Shown in pieces: positions 22,594 to 31,853 of a stretch of 64,000 bases of DNA; positions within the stretch are counted from its first letter, which is position 1, and every line of letters starts with the position of its first letter. Both the position numbers and the translations under genes were made by a program. Below the pieces are notes generated by a model. It was not told the origin of the DNA. It saw only the letters and a program-made list of their open reading frames with translations, and made no database searches. Origin of the DNA: Stutzerimonas stutzeri (lineage in GTDB: Bacteria; Pseudomonadota; Gammaproteobacteria; Pseudomonadales; Pseudomonadaceae); contig NZ_JAGQFP010000002.1 in assembly GCF_019090095.1 (NCBI RefSeq), positions 868,001 to 932,000 of the forward strand, read 5' to 3'.

Positions 22594-23445
22594 ATGGCAA
22601 AAATCATCGGCATCATCGTAGTTATCGCCAGCGTGCTCGGCGGGTTCGTGCTGTCGGGTGGCAAGCTCGGCGCGCTGATTCACCCGTTCGAGGTGATGAT
22701 CATCGGCGGCGCGGCCCTCGGCGGCTTCCTGCAGGCCAACCCTGGCAGCACCACCAAGATCGTGTTCAAGAAGTCGCTGCAGATGTTCAGCTCGCGGTTC
22801 ACCCACAAGTACTACCTGGAAGTCCTGGGGCTGCTCTACGAGATTCTCAACAAGAGCCGCCGCGAAGGCATGATGGCGATCGAGGCCGACCTCGAGGACC
22901 CCAAGGCCAGTCCGATATTCAGCAAGTACCCGGCAATCCTCAAGGACGACCGGATGACGGCCTTTGTCTGTGATTACCTGCGCATCATGTCTTCCGGAAA
23001 CATGGCTCCGCATGAGCTGGAAGGGCTGTTCGACATGGAGCTCAACGGCCTCAAGGAGGAGCTCGAACACCCGTCGCATGCCGTTTCCAAGATTGCCGAC
23101 GGCCTGCCCGCGATGGGGATCGTGGCAGCGGTACTGGGGATCGTTATCACCATGTCGGTGCTGGCCGAGGCCAACAACGCGGAAATCGGCGAAAAGGTGG
23201 GCACCGCGCTGGTGGGGACCTTCCTAGGCATTCTCGCTTCCTATGGTTTCTTCGGGCCGCTGGCTGCAGCGCTGGAGCACGATGCCAAGGAAGAGGTGAA
23301 TCTCTATGAGGCCATCAAGGCGACCCTGGTTGCCTCGGCCTCCGGCATGCCGCCGACCCTGGCCGTGGAGTTTGGGCGCAAGGTGCTGCTGCCGGCGCAT
23401 CGGCCGAGTTTCGCTGAACTCGAACAAGCGATGCGTGGTAGCTAA
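22594..23445 (+). CDS. motA: Flagellar motor stator protein A
   Basis: 283 residues, four transmembrane segments with a large cytoplasmic loop between the second and third. Family signatures: MAKIIGIIVVIASVLGGFVLSGGKL at the start, GGAALGGFL, DGLPAMGIVAAVLGIVITM and LVGTFLGILASYGFFGPLA. With MotB it forms the proton channel that drives flagellar rotation. motB follows five bases later. A candidate sigma-28 promoter lies upstream. Confidence 0.95.
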   Translation: MAKIIGIIVVIASVLGGFVLSGGKLGALIHPFEVMIIGGAALGGFLQANPGSTTKIVFKKSLQMFSSRFTHKYYLEVLGLLYEILNKSRREGMMAIEADLEDPKASPIFSKYPAILKDDRMTAFVCDYLRIMSSGNMAPHELEGLFDMELNGLKEELEHPSHAVSKIADGLPAMGIVAAVLGIVITMSVLAEANNAEIGEKVGTALVGTFLGILASYGFFGPLAAALEHDAKEEVNLYEAIKATLVASASGMPPTLAVEFGRKVLLPAHRPSFAELEQAMRGS

Positions 23446-23450
23446 GCGAC

Positions 23451-24467
23451 ATGGAAAACACCCAGCCAATCATCGTCAAGCGCGTCAAGAAGTCGGCCGC
23501 CGGCCACCATGGCGGCGCCTGGAAGATCGCCTTCGCCGACTTCGCGACGGCCATGATGGCCTTCTTCCTGGTGATGTGGCTGATGTCCTCCGCCACGCCG
23601 GAGCAGAAGCGCGCTATTTCCGGCTATTTCCAGGATCCGATCGGCTTTACCGAGAGCGCCAGCCCGCATGTGATCGATCTCGGCGGCACGCCCACGCCCG
23701 CTCCGGACCGTACGCTCAATGACGTGATCGACCCGGCCGCTAAGCAGACCGAGGCGGCGCTCGACGCCGAGCAGGTCGAAACCCTGTCCGAACAGCTGGA
23801 GCGTGAGCGGTTGGAGCTGTTGCTGCAGGAGCTGCAGAACAAGGTCGAGGAAAACCCCGATCTGACCCGTTTCAAGGATCAGATCCTGTTCGAAATCACC
23901 CAGGACGGGTTGCGCATCCAGATCATGGACGCGGCCAACCGGCCCATGTTCGCCTTGGGCAGCGCGCAGCTTCAGCCCTATTTCGAGGACATCCTGCTGG
24001 CGATGGCCGACACCATCCGCGCGGTGCCGAACAAGATCAGCGTCAGTGGCCATACCGATGCCAAGCCCTACTCCGGACGCGGCGATTTCGGCAACTGGGA
24101 ATTGTCCGCTGGACGTGCCAATGCCGCCCGGCGGACGCTGGTCGCCGGTGGTTATCCCGAAGACCAGATCGCTCGAGTGGTGGGCTATGCCTCATCGGCG
24201 CTGTTCGACCGCAACGATCCGCTGAATCCGGTCAATCGTCGCATCGACATCCTGGTGCTGACGAAGAAGGCGCAGCGCGATATCGAAGGCGAACAGTCGG
24301 ATGCCGAGGCAACGGCGCCGGCGACTGGCACCGCTGCGGCACCTCCCGCAGACAATTCCAACGCCAACGTCAACGCCAACGATCCGCTACAAGCCGCTCC
24401 GCTGCGCGAACGGCTGAACATCTTCGAGGATGGCGTGCTGAAGTTCGACCAGCCGGGCGGCGAGTGA
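23451..24467 (+). CDS. motB: Flagellar motor stator protein B
   Basis: 338 residues: short cytoplasmic tail, one transmembrane helix with the essential proton-carrying Asp in AFADFATAMMAFFLVMWLM, a periplasmic linker, and an OmpA-like peptidoglycan-binding domain at about 155-270 (VSGHTDAKPY, LSAGRANAARRTLV, GYASSALFD, NPVNRRIDI). It anchors the stator to the cell wall. The C-terminal 60 residues are Ala/Asn-rich and low in complexity. It is convergent with rsgA, with only 19 bases between the stops. Confidence 0.95.
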   Translation: MENTQPIIVKRVKKSAAGHHGGAWKIAFADFATAMMAFFLVMWLMSSATPEQKRAISGYFQDPIGFTESASPHVIDLGGTPTPAPDRTLNDVIDPAAKQTEAALDAEQVETLSEQLERERLELLLQELQNKVEENPDLTRFKDQILFEITQDGLRIQIMDAANRPMFALGSAQLQPYFEDILLAMADTIRAVPNKISVSGHTDAKPYSGRGDFGNWELSAGRANAARRTLVAGGYPEDQIARVVGYASSALFDRNDPLNPVNRRIDILVLTKKAQRDIEGEQSDAEATAPATGTAAAPPADNSNANVNANDPLQAAPLRERLNIFEDGVLKFDQPGGE

Positions 24468-24486
24468 GCGTCACCGCGGGCTCTAG

Positions 24487-25518
24487 CTAGTACTCGGTTT
24501 CCGGCAAGCTGCTGATGATGTGCCGATAGCTGGCCATCCGTTGCGGCTGGATTTGCCCCTGCTCCAGTGCCTTTAAGAGTGCACAGCCCGGCTCACGGTC
24601 ATGCTTGCAGTCGCGAAAGCGGCAATGCCCGAGCAGTTCCTGAAACTCGATGAAACCGGCTTCGACGTCGCCGCGGCTGACGTGCCCCAGACCAAACTCA
24701 CGGATGCCGGGTGAGTCGATCAGCTCACCGCCACCGGGAAAATGGAACAGCCTCGCGGTGGTGGTGGTATGGGTGCCCTTGCCGGTCATTTCCGACAGTG
24801 CGCCGACCCGGGTGTCGACTCCCGGCAGCAGGCTGTTCACCAACGAAGACTTGCCTACGCCGGACTGCCCGACGAACACACTGACATGGCCGTCGAGGCG
24901 CGCTTTCAGGCTGTCCATGCCGGCCCCGTCATGGGCGGACACTTCCATCAACGGGTAGCCCAGCGTTCGGTACACCGCCAGCAACGCGTCGAGCGCGCCC
25001 TGATTCTGGGCGTCGATCAAGTCCGCCTTGTTCAGCAACAGCAGGGGCGTGATGCCGGCATGCTCGGCCGCGACCAGGTAGCGATCGATCAGGTTGGCAT
25101 GAGGCTCCGGCAGCGGGGCAAAGACAATGACGATCAGGTCGACGTTGGCTGCCACCGGCTTGAGCTGGCCGCGGGTATCGGGGCGGCACAGTTCGGTTTG
25201 CCGCGGCAGTTGCGCGACGATCACGCCGATGCCCTGGTTGCCCGGCCGCCAGACCACGCGATCGCCGGTCACCAGAGCTGGCAGGTTGGCGCGTAAGTGG
25301 CAGCGGAACACCTGCCCGCGATCTTCGCCTTCCTGCGCCTCGACTTCCACCTGTACGCCGAAATGAGCGATCACCAGGCCGGTCTGTTCCGGACCGAGAT
25401 CGCCACCTTCGAGTTCTTCGATGGCGCGCGATTCGCGCCGCGCGGCCCGCGAAGCGCGCTCTTCCTGGATTTTCTCGATGCGCCAGCTTTGCCGGCGGTT
25501 GAGGTGGCGTTTGGCCAT
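24487..25518 (-). CDS. rsgA: Ribosome small subunit-dependent GTPase A
   Basis: 343 residues. Circularly permuted GTPase for late 30S assembly: an N-terminal OB fold, then motifs in the permuted order G4 (LLNKADL), G5, G1 ([10 protein letters not shown]), G2 (GKGTHTTT) and G3 ([10 protein letters not shown]), and a C-terminal zinc knuckle [14 protein letters not shown]. The basic N-terminal extension ([21 protein letters not shown]) is usual in Pseudomonas. It is divergent from the membrane-anchored methyltransferase gene. Confidence 0.95.
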   Translation of the reverse strand: MAKRHLNRRQSWRIEKIQEERASRAARRESRAIEELEGGDLGPEQTGLVIAHFGVQVEVEAQEGEDRGQVFRCHLRANLPALVTGDRVVWRPGNQGIGVIVAQLPRQTELCRPDTRGQLKPVAANVDLIVIVFAPLPEPHANLIDRYLVAAEHAGITPLLLLNKADLIDAQNQGALDALLAVYRTLGYPLMEVSAHDGAGMDSLKARLDGHVSVFVGQSGVGKSSLVNSLLPGVDTRVGALSEMTGKGTHTTTTARLFHFPGGGELIDSPGIREFGLGHVSRGDVEAGFIEFQELLGHCRFRDCKHDREPGCALLKALEQGQIQPQRMASYRHIISSLPETEY

Positions 25519-25643
25519 TTAGATGCGATGCCCAGGCTGGAAAAGTAGGCGAGTCTAGCATGCCCCCGCGTGCGGCTACGGCCCTGTATGGCGGCGGGTT
25601 GGAGGGTTAGACTCGGTGTCGGTTCCACCTTCGATGAGCGCCT

Positions 25644-27024
<1,381 letters not shown>

Positions 27025-27048
27025 TTGCTGATCGCCCAAGTGGGCGCA

Positions 27049-27075
27049 CCACCCTTCGTGCCGCGCGAGGGGTGG
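27049..27075. terminator. Hairpin between convergent orn and epimerase genes
   Basis: CCACCCTTCG at 27049-27058 pairs with CGAGGGGTGG at 27066-27075 (nine Watson-Crick pairs and one G-T), seven-base loop. It sits 24 bases after the orn stop and 32 before the facing gene's stop. No T-tract on either strand. Confidence 0.45.
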
Positions 27076-27107
27076 CGAAGCGCTGAGCTATCCGCGCCTT
27101 CGGCCCG

Positions 27108-27749
27108 TTAGCGTCCCAGCTTGCGCAGCTCGTCGGACTCCACCACGCGGATGCCGTCATCCTCTTCCAGCGCCAGGCGCCAGAGGGCACGCGCCAGGGT
27201 GCAGGCGGAAATGCCGCGGTACTTGCCCGGCAGCAGGTGGGAGAGCGGGGCGGTCAGGCGCTCCACCGGGCGCACTTCCATGCGCGGCCCCAGCAACTGC
27301 GAGGGGCGTGCGATGGTCAGTTGCGGCCAATCCTGCGCGCGCAAGGCCTCTTCCATTTCGCCCTTGACCCGGCAGTAGAAGATCGAACTGTCCGGACTGG
27401 CGCCCAGCGAGCTGATCACCAGCAGATGCCGGGCGCCCAGTTCACGGGCGCGCCTGGCGAATTCGACGACCAGATCGAGGTCGATGGCGCGGAACGCGTC
27501 CTGGCTTCCGGCCTCCTTGAGGGTGCTGCCAAGGCAGCAGAACGCCGTGTCTATCTGGCCCGAGAGCTGCGGCAGCAAGGTTCGCAGCGGGCCGATCGGG
27601 TTATCCAGCCGTGGGTGCTCGGCCAGGGGTTTGCGTGTGGGCGCGAGGACGCACTCGACCGTCGGTTCGTTGAGCAGGCGGTCGAGCAGATGCTCGCCGG
27701 TCAGTCCGGTGGCGCCGGCAAGCAAAATGCGCTGGGGCGTCAAATACAT
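27108..27749 (-). CDS. NAD(P)-binding epimerase/NmrA-like protein
   Basis: 213 residues, Rossmann fold of the atypical short-chain dehydrogenase/NAD(P)H-binding type. [11 protein letters not shown] near the N terminus is the nucleotide-binding glycine motif; ISSLGA and [12 protein letters not shown] (Y-x3-K) are the expected later blocks; [10 protein letters not shown] follows. Relatives include eukaryotic HTATIP2 and E. coli YbjT-type proteins. Substrate unknown. It starts 21 bases after the MORN-C13 gene on the same strand and is probably cotranscribed. Confidence 0.8.
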   Translation of the reverse strand: MYLTPQRILLAGATGLTGEHLLDRLLNEPTVECVLAPTRKPLAEHPRLDNPIGPLRTLLPQLSGQIDTAFCCLGSTLKEAGSQDAFRAIDLDLVVEFARRARELGARHLLVISSLGASPDSSIFYCRVKGEMEEALRAQDWPQLTIARPSQLLGPRMEVRPVERLTAPLSHLLPGKYRGISACTLARALWRLALEEDDGIRVVESDELRKLGR

Positions 27750-27770
27750 GGTTTGGCTTCCTGTGACGAT

Positions 27771-29447
27771 TCAGTCGGTGGGCGTCTGCTGTGCTTCGAT
27801 CAGCGACCGCCAGTGTGCGACAACCTGCTGCGGCGCCCAGATCTGCGGCTCCGAAGCCTGATAGTGGTCGGCTTGCTCCCGTTCGGCAACCCTCGCCTGT
27901 GCCAGCGTGAACGCTTGCTCGATATCCCGGGTTTGCTGCAGTGCTTCGGCGAACAGGGCGCGACCGAAATAGGTGAAGTCGCTTTCCTCGGAGCAGCCGA
28001 ACGACACCCGGTCGGCACGCGCAGCGGTGATCACCAGCGTATTGGGGCTCTTCAGCGGCTCGATGAAGCCACCGGAATAACAGGCCGAGATCACCACCAC
28101 CTTGTCGCGCTCGGCGAGCGGCTGCAGCAGTGTCGCCAGGTCCGCTGCCGGCAGGTCTTCCAGGGCCAGGCGGGGCTGCGCCAGTACCAGCTGGTGATCG
28201 GCGGAACCGTGGCTGGTCAGGTAGATGAAGATCAGGTCCTCGCTGCCGCTGCGCTCGGCCAGCGTGCGGATGGCACGTGCGATCGTCTCGCGGGTGGCCA
28301 GCGGCCGCTCGGCGAGACGGTCGCGATGGTTGACCAGGGTGATCTGGCCGCGGGCGGCGAAGCGTTCGGCCAGCAGCGCGTCGACGTAGTCCACTTCGCG
28401 CAGGAACACGCTCTGGCGTCCGTCGCCGGCGACGGTGAGGCTGTAGAGTTCGGCAGCAGGGGTCGAGGCCGGCACCGCCTCGAGGGCATCGGCAAGCAAC
28501 TGCCCCTGGCGCAACAGGCCGATCTCCAGCGGGTCGGGTAGTTGTTTGCCGGCGGCGTCATGGCTCAGGCGGCCGGCGCGCCAGGTACCGCGCTGTTCGC
28601 TGCCGTCAGCGAGGGTGAGGGTGCCCGGGCCGTCGAAGCGTCCGGCGCGAAAATGCCCTTGGTAAAGGCTGCCGTCCGGCTGCCGCAGTTGCCCTTCGCC
28701 CTGGTACTGCCAGCGGGTGAGTTCGCCCTCATAGCGGGTGCCGTCGCTGCCGACATATTCGCCTTGTCCGCTCAGCTCGCCCTGCTCGAAGTGTCCGCTC
28801 CAGACATTGCCGGCGGCGTCTTCGTAGCGGCCTTGACCGTGGAACAGGTCGTTCTCGAAGTGCCCGCTGTAGTGCTCGCCATCACCGCCCCGATAGCTGC
28901 CTGGGCCGTTCAACTGGCCATTGACGAAGGTGCCGCTGTATTCACCGTCGGCGTCGTGGCGGCGGCCCTCGCCACTGGGCTGGCCGTTGGTGAACTCGCC
29001 CTGGTAGGTTGTGCCGTCGTGTTGCAGCGTGCCCTGGCCGTGGTAGAGCCCGTCTTTGAAGTTGCCTTCGTAGTGCAGGCCCGGCTCGGTATAACGGCCC
29101 TTGCCGTTGAGACTGCCGGCGCGGAACCGGCCCTCGTAGACGCCGCCAGTGGCGTAGCTGAAACGCCCCTGGCCGTCGAACAGGCCCTGTCTGAACTCGC
29201 CTTCGTAGCGGTCGCCATTGGCACCTTGCCAGATGCCCTGGCCATGCCACTGGCCGTCCTTGAACCCGCCGCGGTAATGGCTGCCGTTCGGGTAGTCGAT
29301 TCGGCCCTGGCCCTGCAGGCGACCGTCGATGACCTCGCCGCGGTAGCGACCGCCATCGGGTAGCACCGCATCGGCCGGTAGCAGGGGCTCGCCCTCGCCG
29401 CAGGCGACCAGCAGGCAGGCGAACAGAAACGGGGTGAGGCGGCGCAT
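27771..29447 (-). CDS. MORN-repeat lipoprotein with C-terminal C13 (caspase-fold) peptidase domain
   Basis: 558 residues from ATG 29447. The signal ends in a lipobox (LVAC, Cys16), with Gly at +2, consistent with outer-membrane sorting. From about residue 34 to 306 there are eleven clear MORN repeats of about 23 residues (YxGxF...GxGxx) plus one degenerate copy. From about 340 a peptidase domain follows: His413 in YLTSHGSADH and Cys456 in VISACYSGGF, the His/Cys dyad of the C13 legumain/GPI8 family in the caspase clan. Substrate unknown. A MaoC-type gene lies upstream and an epimerase gene 21 bases downstream, same strand. Confidence 0.82.
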   Translation of the reverse strand: MRRLTPFLFACLLVACGEGEPLLPADAVLPDGGRYRGEVIDGRLQGQGRIDYPNGSHYRGGFKDGQWHGQGIWQGANGDRYEGEFRQGLFDGQGRFSYATGGVYEGRFRAGSLNGKGRYTEPGLHYEGNFKDGLYHGQGTLQHDGTTYQGEFTNGQPSGEGRRHDADGEYSGTFVNGQLNGPGSYRGGDGEHYSGHFENDLFHGQGRYEDAAGNVWSGHFEQGELSGQGEYVGSDGTRYEGELTRWQYQGEGQLRQPDGSLYQGHFRAGRFDGPGTLTLADGSEQRGTWRAGRLSHDAAGKQLPDPLEIGLLRQGQLLADALEAVPASTPAAELYSLTVAGDGRQSVFLREVDYVDALLAERFAARGQITLVNHRDRLAERPLATRETIARAIRTLAERSGSEDLIFIYLTSHGSADHQLVLAQPRLALEDLPAADLATLLQPLAERDKVVVISACYSGGFIEPLKSPNTLVITAARADRVSFGCSEESDFTYFGRALFAEALQQTRDIEQAFTLAQARVAEREQADHYQASEPQIWAPQQVVAHWRSLIEAQQTPTD

Positions 29448-29522
29448 GCGGCTATCCAGTGGGGCGATGCCGGCAGTATGCCGCAAACGGGACGGGGTGC
29501 GACAACGGCGCACCCCATGGAA

Positions 29523-29978
29523 TCAGACGACGCAGAGTGCCAGGGTCTCGGCGATGTAGGCGGGTTTTTCGACGCCTTCGATCTCCATGACGGCTCGGGC
29601 CTTGAGCAGCCACTGCCCCGGATTCTTCTCGTAGGCGTCGAGCAGTGTCGCGGATACACGAACGCGCGACCCGACTCTCACCGGCTGGATGAAGCGCAGG
29701 CTGTCGAGCCCGTAGTTGACCCCCATTTTGGTGCCTTCGGGCCGGACCATCAGGTCCTCCATCAACATGGGCAGCAGCGACAGGGACAGGTAGCCATGGG
29801 CGATGGTGCCGCCGAACGGCGTCTGGGCCGCTTTTTCCGGATCGACATGGATGAACTGATGGTCGCCGGTGCATTCAGCGAACTGGTCGACGCGCTGCTG
29901 GTCGACGGTGAGCCACTCGGAGTGACCGAGCGCCTTGCCAATATAGTTCTTGAGTTCCGCGACGGGTACCTGCGGCAT
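29523..29978 (-). CDS. MaoC-type (R)-enoyl-CoA hydratase-like protein
   Basis: 151-residue single hotdog domain. The hydratase signature is visible: TGDHQFIHVDPEKA (Asp and His of the active site) and FGGTIAHGYLSLSLLP. Such proteins hydrate 2-enoyl-CoA in the R configuration or act as related acyl-CoA dehydratases; NodN-like relatives exist. Its start is 184 bases from lrgA, which is divergent. The gap of 75 bases to the MORN-C13 gene leaves operon membership uncertain. Confidence 0.85.
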   Translation of the reverse strand: MPQVPVAELKNYIGKALGHSEWLTVDQQRVDQFAECTGDHQFIHVDPEKAAQTPFGGTIAHGYLSLSLLPMLMEDLMVRPEGTKMGVNYGLDSLRFIQPVRVGSRVRVSATLLDAYEKNPGQWLLKARAVMEIEGVEKPAYIAETLALCVV

Positions 29979-30128
29979 ATTACCTCCGGATGTTTGTCGT
30001 TATTCGGCTGCGGTGTCTGCGGGTTAGATCAGCATGGGCCTGCCGGCGGATCAAGCACGCATGGTTGTGCGAATGGTGCCCCATAGGCCAGGCCCGTGCG
30101 GCTGCCCGCCGTGTAGCGGCGAGTGGCT

Positions 30129-30134
30129 TATAAT
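30129..30134 (+). promoter_or_regulatory. Perfect -10 hexamer before lrgA
   Basis: TATAAT, 27 bases before the lrgA ATG. No good -35 hexamer is visible at 17 bases upstream, which would fit an activator-dependent promoter; LrgAB/CidAB genes are often regulated, but no regulator gene is adjacent here. Confidence 0.4.
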
Positions 30135-30161
30135 GTCGACTCTTTCGCTCTGGAGACGTCC

Positions 30162-30524
30162 ATGCTGCTACGCGGCCTAACCTGGCTGGTGCTGTTCCAA
30201 TTGCTCGGCACTGCACTCAACGTGTTGATCCTGCCGGTGCTGCCGGGGCCGATCATCGGGCTGGTGCTGCTGTTCGTGGCGCTGTTGATGCGTGGCCAGG
30301 CCAGCGAGTCCCTGCAACTGGCGGCCAGCAGCCTGTTGCGCTACCTGCCGCTGTTGCTGGTGCCGCCGGCGGTGGGTGTGATGGCCTATACCGAGGCGAT
30401 TCTCGAGGATTTCTGGGCCATCATCGGCGTGCTGGTGCTCTCGCTGGTGGTGTCGCTGGTTTTCACCGGTTGGCTGATGCAGGCGTTGATCCGTCGCCAG
30501 CAGCGCCGGGCGGGCCGAGCATGA
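30162..30524 (+). CDS. lrgA: CidA/LrgA family membrane protein
   Basis: 120 residues, four transmembrane helices, of the holin-like CidA/LrgA family. PVLPGPIIGLVLLF and LRYLPLLLVPPAVGVM are family signatures. Start at ATG 30162 with TGGAGA upstream. It works with LrgB in control of murein hydrolase export or in small-acid/pyruvate transport, depending on the species studied. Its stop overlaps the lrgB start as ATGA. Confidence 0.9.
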   Translation: MLLRGLTWLVLFQLLGTALNVLILPVLPGPIIGLVLLFVALLMRGQASESLQLAASSLLRYLPLLLVPPAVGVMAYTEAILEDFWAIIGVLVLSLVVSLVFTGWLMQALIRRQQRRAGRA

Positions 30525-31240
30525 TCGGTGGGCAATGGCAGGCGGCCTGGGAGGCGGTGATCCATCACCCCTTGTTCGGCGTAGCGATCACCCTTGCCGC
30601 CTTTCAACTGGCTTATGCCGCCTACGAAAGGACTCGCTGGGTATTTCTGCAGCCGGTACTGGTGTCGATGCTGGTGGTCGTCGGCATCCTGCTCGCCTGC
30701 GGCCTGACGTACCAGCAGTACCGCACCAGCGCGCAAATGCTTACCGTCCTGCTCGGACCGGCCACCGTGGCGCTGGCGGTCCCGCTGTATCTGAATTTGC
30801 GCAGGATTCGCGAGCTGTTCGGTCCGATCATGCTGACCCTGCTGCTGGCCGGCACCGGTGTGACGGCGCTGGGCATGGCTCTGGCGTGGGCCTTTGGCGC
30901 CGATCAGGTGATTCTGATGACCCTGGCGCCGAAATCGGTGACGTCCCCGATCGCGATGCTGGTGGCCGAGCAGATCGGTGGGGTGGTGGCGCTGGCCGCG
31001 GTGTTCGTGATGATCACCGGCATCATCGGTGCGATCGTCGGTCCGGAACTGTTGCGCCGCTTTGGCGTTCAGCATCCTGCAGCCCGCGGAATGGCGCTGG
31101 GCCTGTGCGCCCATGCGGTGGGAACCGCGCAGGCGCTGCAGGAAAGCGAGGAGTGTGGTGCCTTCGCCGCGCTGGCGATGAGCTTGATGGGTGTGATGAC
31201 CGCCGTGCTGCTGCCGCTGGCGGTGTTGCTGTTGTCCTGA
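30521..31240 (+). CDS. lrgB: LrgB family membrane protein
   Basis: 239 residues with about seven transmembrane segments. LGPATVALAVPLY, LAPKSVTSPIAM and GLCAHAVGTAQALQ are the well-conserved LrgB blocks. The start overlaps the lrgA stop, so the two are translated together. The following LON-domain gene starts nine bases later and may be in the same transcript. Confidence 0.92.
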   Translation: MIGGQWQAAWEAVIHHPLFGVAITLAAFQLAYAAYERTRWVFLQPVLVSMLVVVGILLACGLTYQQYRTSAQMLTVLLGPATVALAVPLYLNLRRIRELFGPIMLTLLLAGTGVTALGMALAWAFGADQVILMTLAPKSVTSPIAMLVAEQIGGVVALAAVFVMITGIIGAIVGPELLRRFGVQHPAARGMALGLCAHAVGTAQALQESEECGAFAALAMSLMGVMTAVLLPLAVLLLS

Positions 31241-31249
31241 GGAGTGGCT

Positions 31250-31840
31250 ATGAAGCTGCCGTTGTTTCCGCTCGATACCGTACTGTTTCCCGGATGTACG
31301 CTCGATCTGCAACTCTTCGAGGCGCGTTATCTGGACATGATCAGCGGATGTCTGAAGGCCGGTCATGGCTTCGGCGTGGTCGGCCTCATCAAGGGCAGCG
31401 AAGTCGGGCTGGCGGCCAGTGAATATGCCCTGACCGGCTGCGAGGCGTTGATCCGTGACTGGCAGCAGCAGTCCAACGGCCTGCTCGGTATACGGGTAGA
31501 GGGCGGTCGCCGTTTCGATGTGCTGACGGCTCAGGTGCAGCGCGACCAGTTGATCGTCGCCGAGGTCGATTGGCGCGACGAGGAGGACGAGTCGCCGCTG
31601 GGTGACGAGCACGCCGACCTGGCGGTCCTGCTCGAGGCGCTGGGTCAGCACCCATTGGTAGAAACCCTGGGGATGGGCGGGCCGGTGCAGGGTCAGCGCG
31701 CCTTGGGCTACCAGTTGGGCTATCTGTTGCCGTTCCAGCCGGCACAGAAGCTCGAATTGCTCCAGCTGAACGATTCGCCGTCGCGGCTACAGCGTATCCA
31801 GGGCTGGCTCGAGCAGCTGCAAGGCGAAGCCGTGCAATAG
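31250..31840 (+). CDS. Stand-alone LON substrate-binding domain protein
   Basis: 196 residues covering only the N-terminal (substrate-binding) domain of Lon: MKLPLFPLDTVLFPGCTLDLQLFEARYLDMI is the typical start. There is no AAA+ or Ser-Lys protease part. AGGAG lies just before the ATG. Function unknown; such proteins could bind unfolded clients or act as adaptors. It follows lrgB and is convergent with the DedA-PAP2 gene, 13 bases between stops. Confidence 0.85.
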   Translation: MKLPLFPLDTVLFPGCTLDLQLFEARYLDMISGCLKAGHGFGVVGLIKGSEVGLAASEYALTGCEALIRDWQQQSNGLLGIRVEGGRRFDVLTAQVQRDQLIVAEVDWRDEEDESPLGDEHADLAVLLEALGQHPLVETLGMGGPVQGQRALGYQLGYLLPFQPAQKLELLQLNDSPSRLQRIQGWLEQLQGEAVQ

Positions 31841-31853
31841 TGCGCCTGTTGGC

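Noticed and set aside
28542..29363. 273-codon open frame with an apparent repeated hydrophobic pattern on the plus strand
   Set aside because: It mirrors the MORN repeats on the other strand; the periodicity comes from the real gene.
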